Source: Andalucia godoyi
Taxonomy: Eukaryota; Discoba; Jakobea; Jakobida; Andaluciidae
Direction of reading: 5' to 3'
DNA: 64,000 nucleotides
Assembly: GCA_009859145.1 (NCBI GenBank)
Contig: VRVR01000010.1
Span: 310,001 to 374,000, forward strand
The stretch's first letter is position 1. The number at the start of each line of letters is the position of its first letter. The notes below the pieces were generated by a model that was given only the letters and a program-made list of their open reading frames with translations, made no database searches and was not told where the DNA came from. The position numbers and the translations under genes are program-made. Of this stretch, positions 8,042-18,058 are shown one piece after another.

Positions 8042-10090
8042 ATGTCTGATTCTCTGTGTGTGTCGACGATTCGCTGCTTGTCAGCCGATATGGTGGATGC
8101 AGCCAACTCCGGGCATCCCGGTATGCCTCTCGGCATGGCTCCTGCGGCGCATGTCTTGTTCTCTCGCGGCCACATTTCGTTCGATGCTTCGAATCCGGGG
8201 TATCTCAACAGGGACCGGTTTGTGCTTTCAAACGGACACGGCTGTGCGCTTTTGTACTCCATGCTTCACTTGTGTGGGTACAACGTGACGATGGAGGACC
8301 TGAAGAAGTTCCGTCAGCTGGACTCAAAAACTCCTGGACATCCAGAGTGTTTTGATACCCCGGGTGTCGAGGTCACCACTGGTCCTCTTGGACAGGGTAT
8401 TGGAAATGCTGTTGGGATTGCGGCAGCAGCAGAGAATTTGGGTGCCCGTTTCAAGCTTGCGTCCGGAAAACCCCTTGTCGATCACTATACGTATGTGTTT
8501 TGCGGAGACGGGTGCTTGATGGAGGGTGTCGCCCTCGAAGCGATCTCTCTTGCTGGGCACTTGGGGTTGGGAAAGTTGATCATCTTGTACGATGACAATG
8601 GGATCACGATTGATGGATCAACCAAGCTGTCCTTCACCGAGGACGTGCGCAAGCGAGCAGAAGCGTGCGGCTGGCACACTTCTGTTGTTATGAACGGGGA
8701 CGAGGATTTGGATGCTATTCATAACGCGATTGTGGAAGCAAAGAATGTTTCTGGAAAGCCTTCTCTTATTTCCCTCAAGACGACGATCGGATATGCCTCG
8801 CCTCTTGCCGGCCAGCACAAGGTCCATGGAGCTCCGCTCGGAAAGGACAACACGAAGAAATTGAAGAAGACTCTTGGTTTCGATGAAGAAAAGTCTTTCG
8901 TCGTTCCAGAGGAGGTTTATGCAGCTTACCGCAAAGTTGCAGAAGCTGGAAAACAGCGAGCTGCAGAGTGGCAGGCGGAGGTACAGAGGACGCTGGATGC
9001 GAATTCAGACGGCCTTCAGGATCTGCGGTCCATTCTGAATCCAAATTGGGAAGCATTGACGAAGCAGGTCGAGGCTGCACTTCCCAAATGGTCAACGAAT
9101 GACAAGCCCGTGGCGACTCGAAAGGCTTCTGAGCGCTGTTTGGAATGCATTATGCCGTGCCTGCCGCAAATGGTTGGTGGTTCTGCGGATCTGACGCCTT
9201 CCAACTTGACGTTTGTTCCTGGTGCAAAGGATTTCCAAAAGGAATCGTATGATGGCCGTTACTTCCGCTTTGGAGTTCGTGAACATGCCATGGCTGCGTT
9301 TGCCAATGGCGTGTCTGCGTACGGAAACAACACACTGATTCCGTACGTGGGAACGTTTCTTAACTTTATCGGGTATGCTCTTGGGTCCGTTCGACTCTCG
9401 GCACTGTCCCATCATCATGTTGTGTACGTTGCAACCCACGATTCCATTGGTCTGGGCGAGGATGGTCCGACGCATCAGCCAATCGAAATCGTTGCTGCCC
9501 TTCGTGCCACTCCGAACATGTTGATGTTCCGTCCTGCAGATGCCAACGAGACCGCGGGTTCCTACTTCCAGGCTGTTATGGTCAACCAGCACTATCCATC
9601 CGTATTGGCACTCTCTCGTCAGGAAGTGCCAATTCTTGAGGGATCGTCTGCTGGAAAAGTTGCTCTTGGTGCGTACGTTTTGAACACATTTGGTGGCGCC
9701 GCGGATGCAAAGCCCACCGTGATTTTGGCAGGAACGGGAACAGAGGTCTCGCTTTGCGTTGACGCTGCAAAAGCGCTTGCTTCAGAAGGTTTTGTTGTTC
9801 GTGTTGTTTCAATGCCTTCGTGGGAGTTGTTCGAGCGACAGTCTCTCGAGTATCGTGGATCTGTTTTCCTTGCCGGCGTGCCTGTCGTTGCTTGCGAAGC
9901 TCTTTCCACCTTTGGCTGGTCCAAGTATTCTCATGCCCAGGTTGGCATGGTCACTTTCGGAGCATCTGGTCCGTTCAAGGACGTCTACAAGAAATTCGGA
10001 ATCACGGCAGAGAATGTTGCTGCAAAGGCACGTCGTGTTGTGGAAGTCTACAAGACGACTGCCCCAGTGTTGGTTCACGCAGACCTGTGA
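8042..10090 (+). CDS. TKT: Transketolase
   Basis: This 682-aa enzyme transfers two-carbon ketol units between sugar phosphates in the non-oxidative pentose phosphate pathway, using thiamine diphosphate. Length and domain order match the family. The N-terminus has the typical NSGHPGMPLGMAP motif. The thiamine-diphosphate/metal motif GDGCLMEG lies at residues 155-162 and is followed by LYDDNGITIDG. The pyrimidine domain carries the cofactor-activating glutamate E414 in GVREHAMA, and a C-terminal domain follows. Start is the ATG at 8042; the frame is open further upstream but without another ATG in good context. No transit peptide is evident, so a cytosolic enzyme is likely. Confidence 0.97.
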   Translation: MSDSLCVSTIRCLSADMVDAANSGHPGMPLGMAPAAHVLFSRGHISFDASNPGYLNRDRFVLSNGHGCALLYSMLHLCGYNVTMEDLKKFRQLDSKTPGHPECFDTPGVEVTTGPLGQGIGNAVGIAAAAENLGARFKLASGKPLVDHYTYVFCGDGCLMEGVALEAISLAGHLGLGKLIILYDDNGITIDGSTKLSFTEDVRKRAEACGWHTSVVMNGDEDLDAIHNAIVEAKNVSGKPSLISLKTTIGYASPLAGQHKVHGAPLGKDNTKKLKKTLGFDEEKSFVVPEEVYAAYRKVAEAGKQRAAEWQAEVQRTLDANSDGLQDLRSILNPNWEALTKQVEAALPKWSTNDKPVATRKASERCLECIMPCLPQMVGGSADLTPSNLTFVPGAKDFQKESYDGRYFRFGVREHAMAAFANGVSAYGNNTLIPYVGTFLNFIGYALGSVRLSALSHHHVVYVATHDSIGLGEDGPTHQPIEIVAALRATPNMLMFRPADANETAGSYFQAVMVNQHYPSVLALSRQEVPILEGSSAGKVALGAYVLNTFGGAADAKPTVILAGTGTEVSLCVDAAKALASEGFVVRVVSMPSWELFERQSLEYRGSVFLAGVPVVACEALSTFGWSKYSHAQVGMVTFGASGPFKDVYKKFGITAENVAAKARRVVEVYKTTAPVLVHADL

Positions 10091-10405
10091 GACCATCTCG
10101 TCCGTTCTCTCGCTCGTTTCCAATTTCCTACCGTTGCACCTCAATGAAAAGATTTGAACTGTTTTTAAACGCAAATACAAAAGAAGAAAAGGGAATAGCC
10201 ACTCCACCACACTCTACTCGGCACACCACACACACCCCCCCCGCACAAGCCTTCTTCCTTTCACAGTCAGAATAAGGCATTCCAAAACAACAGGCTCGCA
10301 AAAGCTTTTACAAAAATACTAATAATATAATAGAAAGAAAACAGAAGACAGAAAACAAAACCAAACCAAAAAAAAAAAAAAAAAGAAGAAACGGATGCAT
10401 TTGCA
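10091..10405. other. Convergent 3' spacer
   Basis: Lies between the ends of transketolase and the CLU-like gene. It holds a C-rich run near 10235, an AAT-rich patch near 10320 and an A-run ending about 10384. No gene is seen. Confidence 0.5.
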
Positions 10406-13400
10406 CTATCGAGATTGATACGTAATGGGCAGTGGGGACCGATAGCCGCCGTCGGTCAACATGGGCGCACGATGCAACCGAGGTCGGTCCAACCGATCAT
10501 CGAATCCACCATCGCTGGAGTTCGATGCGTTGTCGTCGCCCAGTTCCAATCGTTGAATTGTCGAAACGAGAACTTCATCATCTGCAATGCGCTCTAGCCC
10601 GTCTTCCAACTTCATTTCAATAAACTGCAGAGTAGATCGCATTTGATCCACATGCGTGTCCATGTCTTGAATGAAAGCCAAAAGATCCGGATTTTCCGGG
10701 GACTCTTGGAGTTTCACTTTCGCATCTTTTGACGCAACACCGTAAATGCCGTATGTCACTGCAAATGCACGGCGAATCCAAGGACTTGCCCGGTCTGGGT
10801 CGTTCAACTCGGCAAGAAACACCGCCAAATCAGAATACACTTCACTGGTCTGTGGATGGAAAAACCCTAAATTCTTCTCCACAAACCGAACACCCCTGCT
10901 CAGCATGTAGAACTGAATACACACGGAAACGAGCTCCTCGTCCGAATGCTCACGAACCAACATTGGATCTGGAGGAGGGTCCTTGCACAGACGGGCAAGC
11001 GAAATAATACAAATAGCCTTTTCCAACAGAGACAACTGCCAGTTTGCAGACAATGCTGCTTGCGCACTCAAAGCATCCAACGTCTGCTTCTGCGGAGCTT
11101 GCAAGGAGGACGTTTGCAAAACTTGGTTCTTCTCACCAACAGACTCCACCGAGGTTGCGCTCGCCCGTCCAAAAACGGCACCGCTGCGTTCTGAGAACTG
11201 CAAAGCGCGCTGGAAACAATATACCGCTTCTTCAGAGAGCTGGTCCTTTGGAATGAAGGCACAGCGATTCCAACGAGAATACTCGGGACGACCAGCCTCT
11301 GCATGCCTGGACATGAAATGCTCTCCAGATCGAAGATACACCAAGACCTCGACGTCATGGCCAATGTTACCAGGCGGAGCTTCCCGGCATTCCGTCATTA
11401 CTTGGCGGAACATGGTTGATGCTCGTTCTCTCTCTGGACCCCCCGTCAAGTGCCACTGACTTCTGGTGCCTTGGGAATCAAGATCCAAACACTCCTGGAG
11501 GGATCGGAGCACCGATATCTCTTTTTCATTAAGAGGATTCGCGGAGCGCCGAAGTTGAATGATCTTCGCGCTGTCACTGGGAAGCGTTGCCAGCGGAAGA
11601 CTCGATTTCGTCTTCTGAATCATGATGTCAAACGACGTGATTGCGAAATCGTCAATAGAAAACGGAGTCTCTTGGGAAAAATCTACATCGCTGTCCTCCA
11701 TGAACTCGTCCTTGAACAACACACCGCCGAGTTTGGATAAAATGCACAAAACAACGGAAAACAGGTGCATTTGCTCAAGGGAGGTGCGCTGGATGACTGG
11801 GGACTCAGAGGGAAACTTCTTCAACGCCAAGTCCTGGATGTATTTCCACACATTGATGGAACTCTGGGAAGGAACGCCGCAGAACACGTCGTTGAGATAC
11901 TTGACAACCAGCGTGGCGATGACTTGGCGCGCATGATTCGGACCATTGTTAAATATGGCCTCCGGGTTATTGAGGTCGAAAATTACAGAAAGCGCATCTC
12001 GAATCAACGTTCGAATGGTCCGAGCAAAAATTTCCTGCATCACTAATTGTCGATGATGAGCAAACTGCAGACGATTCACAATCACACCAAGGAACCGCAT
12101 GTTGATGCCGCGCGAATGCATGGCCAATGAAAGCTCGTCTGACGAACAAGGATTCACAATGTGCAAGTTCATTTCCTCCACAAACCTAGGAATGACAACT
12201 TTCTTCAAGTGTTCGTAGGCTTGGCCGACAGTCTTCGGCGTCACATACAGCCGTGGATACGGTGGATCAATCAAAACTTCCTGATCATCCAGCGGCAAAT
12301 CTCGTTGAGAGATCTTTCGATACACTGTCACACCGTGAATCGACAGCGGTTCATAGCCTTCCACCAACTGCGTTTCGTCGCGGTATGCACCGAGAAATTC
12401 GGGTCTCAAGAACAAGCCAGCAGCCGGAGACGGCCACAGTGCTGCGGCATCAATCAAATGGTACTTTGGACTATCTGCTTTGCCCGTGCTCATGATTCGA
12501 CTTGCAGAAGGAATCGACAAATGATAGTCTCTTCCAGTCAGGGCTTCGCGTTCGGCGAAGCACTGGCTTTGCCAGCCGAGCACGCGTCCCACGCGATCCG
12601 CAAGATCCAGTCCGCGGGACGTGGTCTGTATTTCAAGCTCGTTCGTTGTCAAGCCGTGGAGCAACTGCGCATTCATCGGATCGTACAAGAAAGAACAAAC
12701 GAATCGCTGTCCACAGCAGTCCACAATGCACACGTCGGCGATGTCGACAACTGGATTCGCACTGTTCATTGCGTGTCGAAGAGTTTGAATCGCACGCACT
12801 TCAGCAGCAGCCGTTCTGAAGGCCATGTCTCCGTCTCCTCCACCGATCTTCCAGTGCGCAGCAAGGCGGAACACAACGTTGCGGTGAAGATAAACTTCAC
12901 CGCCTCGACCGAACGCAGATCGAGCCTGAAATGCGACGGGCTTCGGAATCGTGCGATCCACAACAATCGCACGAGCACCTTCCCGGGCAATCAGCAAAAG
13001 CTGTTCGTGCTTGGACACCGATTGGTATGGCACCGCCGGATCTGGCTTGGGAAGCGTGACGATGTGAGGATTTCTGGGAATGAAATCAGGGGGGTTCAAA
13101 GGCATTCCAAGGGCGTAGAAGTGGAAAATGGGTGAAAAATGATCCGGTAAAACGAGCGCATCGTCTGTCAGCAATTTTCCATTTGCACCAAACACTCGCT
13201 GCTGATTCACTCCATAGCCAAAATCATTTGCTATCTGGATCTTGAGTGTCAGCACGGTGCACTCGTCCTTCGGAAGATGGAATCGGTACAGCACTTCTGA
13301 TGCATCTCGTGGCACTGCTGCCTGCGAAAACTCCGCATCATTCATGAAAACCTGAGCAGGTTGGAATGCCACAAAGATGGATGTCAATTCCGGATTGACC

Positions 13401-14353
13401 GCGTCAGCCTCGTCTCGCAATCGCGCTTCCTCAAGCAACGCCCGGCGCTTCTTCTCAACAGCCATTCGCTCAGCATTACGATCCAGCGCTTCTCTGCGGA
13501 TCGAATACTCGATATCCCGTTCCCATCGCTCTCTGGCACGTGTGGAGACTTCAATCTCAAATCCGGCATCCATGTATTTGCGCTCGGCAGCGGAAACGGT
13601 CGGTTGCGGAGCACTGTCCTCTTCAAATGGTTCCGGTTCCGGTTCCGGTTGTGGTTGTGGTTGCGATTCCGGCGTCGGCTTAGACTGCGGTTGCGGTTGC
13701 GAAGCGGATTCTGCCGCAATTGCAGCCTGGGAAGTCGGTTCAGAAGTTGGCTGCGCAGCTGGAGCACACTGCGGGGTTGAAGCTGGCTCGGGGATTGGTT
13801 CAGTTGCCTGTGCTGACGTTGTACTGGAGGACGCGACTTTTGCATCATTATCATTTCTATCAACTGCCGCCGTGTTTGAGCTCGCGGTTGCACCAGCATT
13901 TGCATTCGACGACGCCACACCAGGTCCCGAGACCTCACTTTTCACGTCCACGTCCTGGTCCTTGTTACTGTTATTGCTGCAGGAAATTTCCTCGTGCGTC
14001 TCCGGTTGCTTCTTTTCGGGTCCATTTTCCCTCACTTCATCGGCAGGTGCCGATGGCTGTGGATCAGAAGGAGGCGCAACGGGCGCAACTTGCGCACCAG
14101 AATATGACGCGTTGTTATTGTTATTGTTATTGTTATTGTTATTGTTGTTATTATTGTTGCTGCTGCTGGTTGTATCATTCACAGGACTTGAAGAGCCGGA
14201 AGGCCCCTTTTGCTGCTGTTGCTGTTGCTGAGCCTTCTGCGATCCATCAGCCGTGGCATTGTCCGCTTGCTGCTGTTGCTGCTCTGCAGCAATCCACTGC
14301 TCATCAGGCTGTTCGTTCTGTGCCTTTTTCTTCTTGGACGCACCGCACCCCAT
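10406..14353 (-). CDS. CLU-like/TPR protein with MGCGAS myristoylation signal
   Basis: This 1,315-aa protein starts at the ATG at 14353, where the N-terminus MGCGASKKKK is a textbook N-myristoylation site (Gly2) followed by a palmitoylatable Cys3 and a basic patch, so membrane attachment is likely. Residues about 15-280 are low complexity, with poly-Gln, a run of about 16 Asn and a Pro/Gln/Glu-rich stretch. A charged helix follows (about 280-330). The central part resembles the CLU domain of the clustered-mitochondria family: a YHLIDAAALWP motif near residue 633, equivalent to the RYYLLD...LFP motif of CLU proteins, then LRPEFLGAY. The C-terminal third has TPR-like helices (AVYCFQRALQFSE; HPQTSEVYSDLAVFL). 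Genuine CLU proteins lack the lipid anchor, so this is a divergent relative. Its function is not established. Confidence 0.7.
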   Translation of the reverse strand: MGCGASKKKKAQNEQPDEQWIAAEQQQQQADNATADGSQKAQQQQQQQKGPSGSSSPVNDTTSSSNNNNNNNNNNNNNNNNASYSGAQVAPVAPPSDPQPSAPADEVRENGPEKKQPETHEEISCSNNSNKDQDVDVKSEVSGPGVASSNANAGATASSNTAAVDRNDNDAKVASSSTTSAQATEPIPEPASTPQCAPAAQPTSEPTSQAAIAAESASQPQPQSKPTPESQPQPQPEPEPEPFEEDSAPQPTVSAAERKYMDAGFEIEVSTRARERWERDIEYSIRREALDRNAERMAVEKKRRALLEEARLRDEADAVNPELTSIFVAFQPAQVFMNDAEFSQAAVPRDASEVLYRFHLPKDECTVLTLKIQIANDFGYGVNQQRVFGANGKLLTDDALVLPDHFSPIFHFYALGMPLNPPDFIPRNPHIVTLPKPDPAVPYQSVSKHEQLLLIAREGARAIVVDRTIPKPVAFQARSAFGRGGEVYLHRNVVFRLAAHWKIGGGDGDMAFRTAAAEVRAIQTLRHAMNSANPVVDIADVCIVDCCGQRFVCSFLYDPMNAQLLHGLTTNELEIQTTSRGLDLADRVGRVLGWQSQCFAEREALTGRDYHLSIPSASRIMSTGKADSPKYHLIDAAALWPSPAAGLFLRPEFLGAYRDETQLVEGYEPLSIHGVTVYRKISQRDLPLDDQEVLIDPPYPRLYVTPKTVGQAYEHLKKVVIPRFVEEMNLHIVNPCSSDELSLAMHSRGINMRFLGVIVNRLQFAHHRQLVMQEIFARTIRTLIRDALSVIFDLNNPEAIFNNGPNHARQVIATLVVKYLNDVFCGVPSQSSINVWKYIQDLALKKFPSESPVIQRTSLEQMHLFSVVLCILSKLGGVLFKDEFMEDSDVDFSQETPFSIDDFAITSFDIMIQKTKSSLPLATLPSDSAKIIQLRRSANPLNEKEISVLRSLQECLDLDSQGTRSQWHLTGGPERERASTMFRQVMTECREAPPGNIGHDVEVLVYLRSGEHFMSRHAEAGRPEYSRWNRCAFIPKDQLSEEAVYCFQRALQFSERSGAVFGRASATSVESVGEKNQVLQTSSLQAPQKQTLDALSAQAALSANWQLSLLEKAICIISLARLCKDPPPDPMLVREHSDEELVSVCIQFYMLSRGVRFVEKNLGFFHPQTSEVYSDLAVFLAELNDPDRASPWIRRAFAVTYGIYGVASKDAKVKLQESPENPDLLAFIQDMDTHVDQMRSTLQFIEMKLEDGLERIADDEVLVSTIQRLELGDDNASNSSDGGFDDRLDRPRLHRAPMLTDGGYRSPLPITYQSR
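14100..14170. repeat. Trinucleotide repeat encoding poly-Asn
   Basis: TTG/TTA units on the plus strand encode a run of about 16 asparagines in the CLU-like protein. Neighbouring TGC/TTG blocks near 14210-14285 encode poly-Gln. These tracts probably vary in length. Confidence 0.85.
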
Positions 14354-15011
14354 CCCTACCTTTCTAAACAGCAAGTACAAACCGCCAAAAACAAAAACAA
14401 ACTCCCCCTCTCCCGAAAGAAAAATAATTTAATAAAATAACTAATTAAAAAAAAATAATAATAACCAACTGCTACGCTACAAACAAAAGAAGACTAGACT
14501 GAAAACCCAACTTGGTTTGAAAAAACAATGTCGGATGCAACAAAGAACAGATCAAAGAAAGAGAATGAAGAAACGGAAACAAAACGAAGAATCCAAGAAG
14601 AGCAGGATGCAAAAGGGATCAGCAAACGAACAGCAGAATTTCACGGGTCAGAAATGGATTCAGGTTAGGTTTCGGTGAGAGGTTGGTTGGGACTCTTTGG
14701 TGGGGTGGGGAAGGTCGTGTGTGTGTGTGTGTGTGTGGTGTACAGTCGCTGTGGCAGTGCCTTCGAGTAATTGAGGACTTGAGACGTGAGAGTCGAAAGT
14801 CGAGAGTTGAGAGTTGAGAGTTGAGACTGCGGATCTTTTCTCTTTCTGTATGAGTGCTTTGTGTGTGTTGTCTGGGTTGGTGTGGAATCCGTACGTGAAA
14901 ACGGTTCGGGAGGGGAAAATATGCAAACGGCCGGCTTTGGTGCTTTTTGGAGGTTTTGATACGGGGTACAGGGAGGGGATTACGGTTTGCAAAGGTTTCC
15001 TTTGGGAGGGG
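14354..15011. other. Head-to-head promoter region, CLU-like / WDR47
   Basis: Divergent spacer of 658 bp between two start codons. It has an A/T island at about 14427-14464, a GT dinucleotide run at about 14719-14737, and a short tandem series of gagagttgaga near 14790-14824. The plus frame is open from 14814 but lacks homology before 15012. Confidence 0.55.
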
Positions 15012-17711
15012 ATGAAGATTCACATTAAGGAGGAGGAGGTGGTACTTGTGATCCTGGACTATTTGAAGCATCGGGGGTTCTACCAGGCACTGTCGTCGTT
15101 GGAATCCGAGTCCAAGGTGACGCTGGAGACGTACGGCCAGGAACTGTTGTTTCTACGTTCGCTTGTTCTGGAAGGGGCATGGGACGACGTGTGTGCGTTT
15201 CTAAGTCCGCTGCAGACCCGCGTGGACTTTGACTACAAGGCGGCGTTGTTTGCGGTCAAGAAGCAGAAGTTCCTCGAGATGCTGTCGTCCGAGAAGCTTT
15301 CGCCGGCGGTTGTGGAGCTCGTGGATGGGCTGAAAGAGCTGGAGGATAAGTGCTCGCGAGAAGAGTTCAACTCGCTGTGCTATGTGCTGACTCTCAAAAA
15401 GCTGCAGGATCACCCGGACTTCTCGACGTGGACTGTGTACCATGGGCGCGTGGAGACGTTTGAGATGCTGAAGCCGCTGTTTTCTCGCGTCTATGACCAC
15501 CATGAGAAACAGGCAGAAAAGTCAAATGTGTCAAAGATGGAGCCTGGACGACTGGTCAAGCTGTTCCGTGACGCATTGCTGTTCCAGATCAGTGCTTACG
15601 AGGCAGTGGAGAAGAAGAGGAGGGTGACGACGGATGGCGGAGGCTCTGAGCTCGGCGCAAAGAATGGTCCGGTCTATGGCTCATTGCTGCATGATTTCCC
15701 CGAAGGAGTGAAAGTCACGGCACTTGATTCCGTGCGCGCGCAGCTCCCCGAGGTCGTTGTGGACACAGATGGCAATGGGAGCCACGACGACAGCAAGGGC
15801 ATTCGAACAAGAGCATTCAATGCTGCGGTGCATCAATCAGTGCAACTTCCAGCTCGAAATCGACCAGCGCAGCATTCGCAGGCTGCAATGCGCGATTTTC
15901 AAGCAGCTGCCTTCCGCGTTGCAGGAAATCCGTCCAGCACGACGGTCGTGGGAAGATCGGTTGCGCAGCCGTTGCCAAAGTCCGCCGATCGGTTGCCACG
16001 AAGCGCATCTGCTGGTCGCAGTTCCGCTGTCCAGCAGCAGGGCTCGCAGAATCCTGCCCAGATGCAGCAGGCGACCCGAGGACTTCGACCGCAGTCTGCG
16101 CGTCCGGAACCACAGGCTGGCCCAAAGAAGAAGCCTGTTTCGTTTTTTGTGGCTGCAGATGGGGTCCGCAGCAATGACGAGGACGGCAACGACAACTTTA
16201 TCAAGGACAATGATAACAACGACAATGGGCGAGACATAGAGGATGTGCAGGAGCCGGAATTTGGAGATCTGTACCCTGATCTCTCGTCTCCAACGAGTCA
16301 AAGCGGGCAGGGACAAGAAAGGGTGGTAGGGGCGGACGAAGGAGAAGAACAGCGACAACCGTCCATGACACGGTCTTCTTCTGTTTCTTCAGGATCGGCG
16401 AGAAGCGTTCCGCGGTTGTCTGACAGCAGTGTCCCATCGTACGCTTCCGAAGCAGTTGGTTCAGATCCATTTGGTCACGAGGAGGAGCAGCAACAATCGC
16501 CTGCTTTCGGAGGAAGAGACGCAGGACCAGTTTCAGTTCCTGCACCAGCTCCGGTTTCTTCTAACCGGTCTCTTGTCTTGTCTCGAGGTGACAAGGAATC
16601 TGTAGCGCAGGGTTTCCGGCCCATTCAACAGCGGAATTCGGAAGGCCGACGGGGCGGCGAGCCAATGGAATCTATATTGGAAACGACGCCGAAATCCTTC
16701 AAGTTTCGTTCTTTTGATTTTCTCCAGGACTCGCAAGCGCTGCGGTCTGTTTCGTTTGCGCCTGCAGGGACCTATCTTGCAGTTGGATCCAACTCCAAGA
16801 CACTGCGAACGTGCTCCTTTTCTTCGTTGAACACACAATCACAGCAAAACGTACCACTGTCTCCTTTGGCGCTGCTCTCCAGTCTCCATCCGTTACAGAT
16901 CTTGTGGGAGGCCCACAAGTATCATGCTGGCTCAATCTACTGCACAGCCTTTTCGGACGACGGGATGTTTCTGGCTTCAGGGTCCAATGACCGGCTAGTG
17001 AAGGTGTCATGTTTTCACGAACAGCAAGCGGTATCGACAGTCACTCTTCCAGGGCATTCTGGAACCGTTCGGTCCGTTTCATTTGCTTGTGGCCACCCGA
17101 CGCATCTGTTCTCTGGTGGCGACTGCACTATCAAGTTGTGGGACGTGCAGGCCGAGTCCGTTCTGAAAGAGTGCTCTGTCGCCGCCGCAAGTTCTGAAGA
17201 CGTGCCTGAAGTTCTATCGGTGTCTCCGCTGCGCAATCCCTTGAATGCACACTGCGTGCTGTCTGGCTCCTCCGACGGGGTCCTTCGGCTTCACGACTTT
17301 CGCTCGACGAACCCGTCCGAATGGACCATTGATTTGCAGGGCGGCGAGATCTGGTCATTGTGTGCCGGGTACACTGGGCTGTCTGACGGTCGTGCATTTG
17401 CTGGTTTGCGAGACGGGAGAGTTGCAGTCGTGGATTACCGCAGAGGCATCGTGGATTCTTTTCTGGATATGTGCCATCGCGACGAATGCCGGTCTCTCTC
17501 GCTCAGTGCGTGTGGCCGCTACCTTGCATCTGCATCCTTTGACAAGTCTATTTGCATCACGGATTTGAGCAGTATGACCGTTGTTTCTCGGATCTTGGAT
17601 GCTCACCAGGATCGTGTGGTGTCCGTTCAGTTTCATCCGCTGACTTCCGACATCATGGCGTCCACCGCAACGGACCGCAAAGTCACACTGTGGGTCAATG
17701 ACGCTGCATGA
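15012..17711 (+). CDS. WDR47: WDR47 (nemitin)-like LisH-CTLH-WD40 protein
   Basis: This 899-aa protein begins at the ATG at 15012. Residues 1-35 form a LisH motif (VVLVILDYLKHRGFYQALSS), followed by a CTLH motif (LFLRSLVLEGAWDDVCAFLS, then KQKFLEML), the same arrangement and spacing as animal WDR47. Residues about 250-550 are disordered, rich in Ser, Gln and acidic residues. The C-terminal part from about 570 contains WD40 repeats, including ASGSNDRLVKVS, LFSGGDCTIKLWD and ASTATDRKVTLWV, closing a propeller. Animal WDR47 works with microtubule minus-end CAMSAP proteins and is needed for the ciliary central pair, so an axonemal or cytoskeletal role is inferred. Katanin p80-like proteins share part of this layout, but the LisH-CTLH sequence favours WDR47. 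Confidence 0.85.
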   Translation: MKIHIKEEEVVLVILDYLKHRGFYQALSSLESESKVTLETYGQELLFLRSLVLEGAWDDVCAFLSPLQTRVDFDYKAALFAVKKQKFLEMLSSEKLSPAVVELVDGLKELEDKCSREEFNSLCYVLTLKKLQDHPDFSTWTVYHGRVETFEMLKPLFSRVYDHHEKQAEKSNVSKMEPGRLVKLFRDALLFQISAYEAVEKKRRVTTDGGGSELGAKNGPVYGSLLHDFPEGVKVTALDSVRAQLPEVVVDTDGNGSHDDSKGIRTRAFNAAVHQSVQLPARNRPAQHSQAAMRDFQAAAFRVAGNPSSTTVVGRSVAQPLPKSADRLPRSASAGRSSAVQQQGSQNPAQMQQATRGLRPQSARPEPQAGPKKKPVSFFVAADGVRSNDEDGNDNFIKDNDNNDNGRDIEDVQEPEFGDLYPDLSSPTSQSGQGQERVVGADEGEEQRQPSMTRSSSVSSGSARSVPRLSDSSVPSYASEAVGSDPFGHEEEQQQSPAFGGRDAGPVSVPAPAPVSSNRSLVLSRGDKESVAQGFRPIQQRNSEGRRGGEPMESILETTPKSFKFRSFDFLQDSQALRSVSFAPAGTYLAVGSNSKTLRTCSFSSLNTQSQQNVPLSPLALLSSLHPLQILWEAHKYHAGSIYCTAFSDDGMFLASGSNDRLVKVSCFHEQQAVSTVTLPGHSGTVRSVSFACGHPTHLFSGGDCTIKLWDVQAESVLKECSVAAASSEDVPEVLSVSPLRNPLNAHCVLSGSSDGVLRLHDFRSTNPSEWTIDLQGGEIWSLCAGYTGLSDGRAFAGLRDGRVAVVDYRRGIVDSFLDMCHRDECRSLSLSACGRYLASASFDKSICITDLSSMTVVSRILDAHQDRVVSVQFHPLTSDIMASTATDRKVTLWVNDAA

Positions 17712-18058
17712 ATGCAGGAAACACACACCCCCTCGGCTTCTTACATAAAGACGAGTATTTATTAACATAATACGGCCCCCACCGCTGCCTGTGCTGTGTG
17801 ACATTCGTTCGATTTCACGGAAGGAGAATCCTTCAAGTTTCCAAAACCACTCGGAAAGCAAGCAGCCGCCAAGCAACCTTTTTTGTTATTTTTATTATGT
17901 ATATTATGTATATATTATATTAAAACTATTATTACTTACATTTAAATTTATTTCTTCGCATCTCCAACCGAAAACCCATCGATGCTGCTCCACTCCACGC
18001 AGGAACTCGCAAGTCGTTAGTTTTTCACCGTTTGCGACGTGCGCGAAGAAGGAAATCC
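17712..18058. other. Spacer with A/T island
   Basis: WDR47 3' flank and rhomboid 5' flank. About 17880-17955 is nearly pure A/T (TTATTATGTATA-type). No gene is seen. Confidence 0.5.

Noticed and set aside
12161-13135. 324-aa plus-strand frame
   Set aside because: Antisense to the CLU-like gene; no domain.
14719-14737. CRISPR-like or regulatory array
   Set aside because: It is a plain GT dinucleotide run; no spacer-repeat structure exists anywhere in the window, as expected for a eukaryote.
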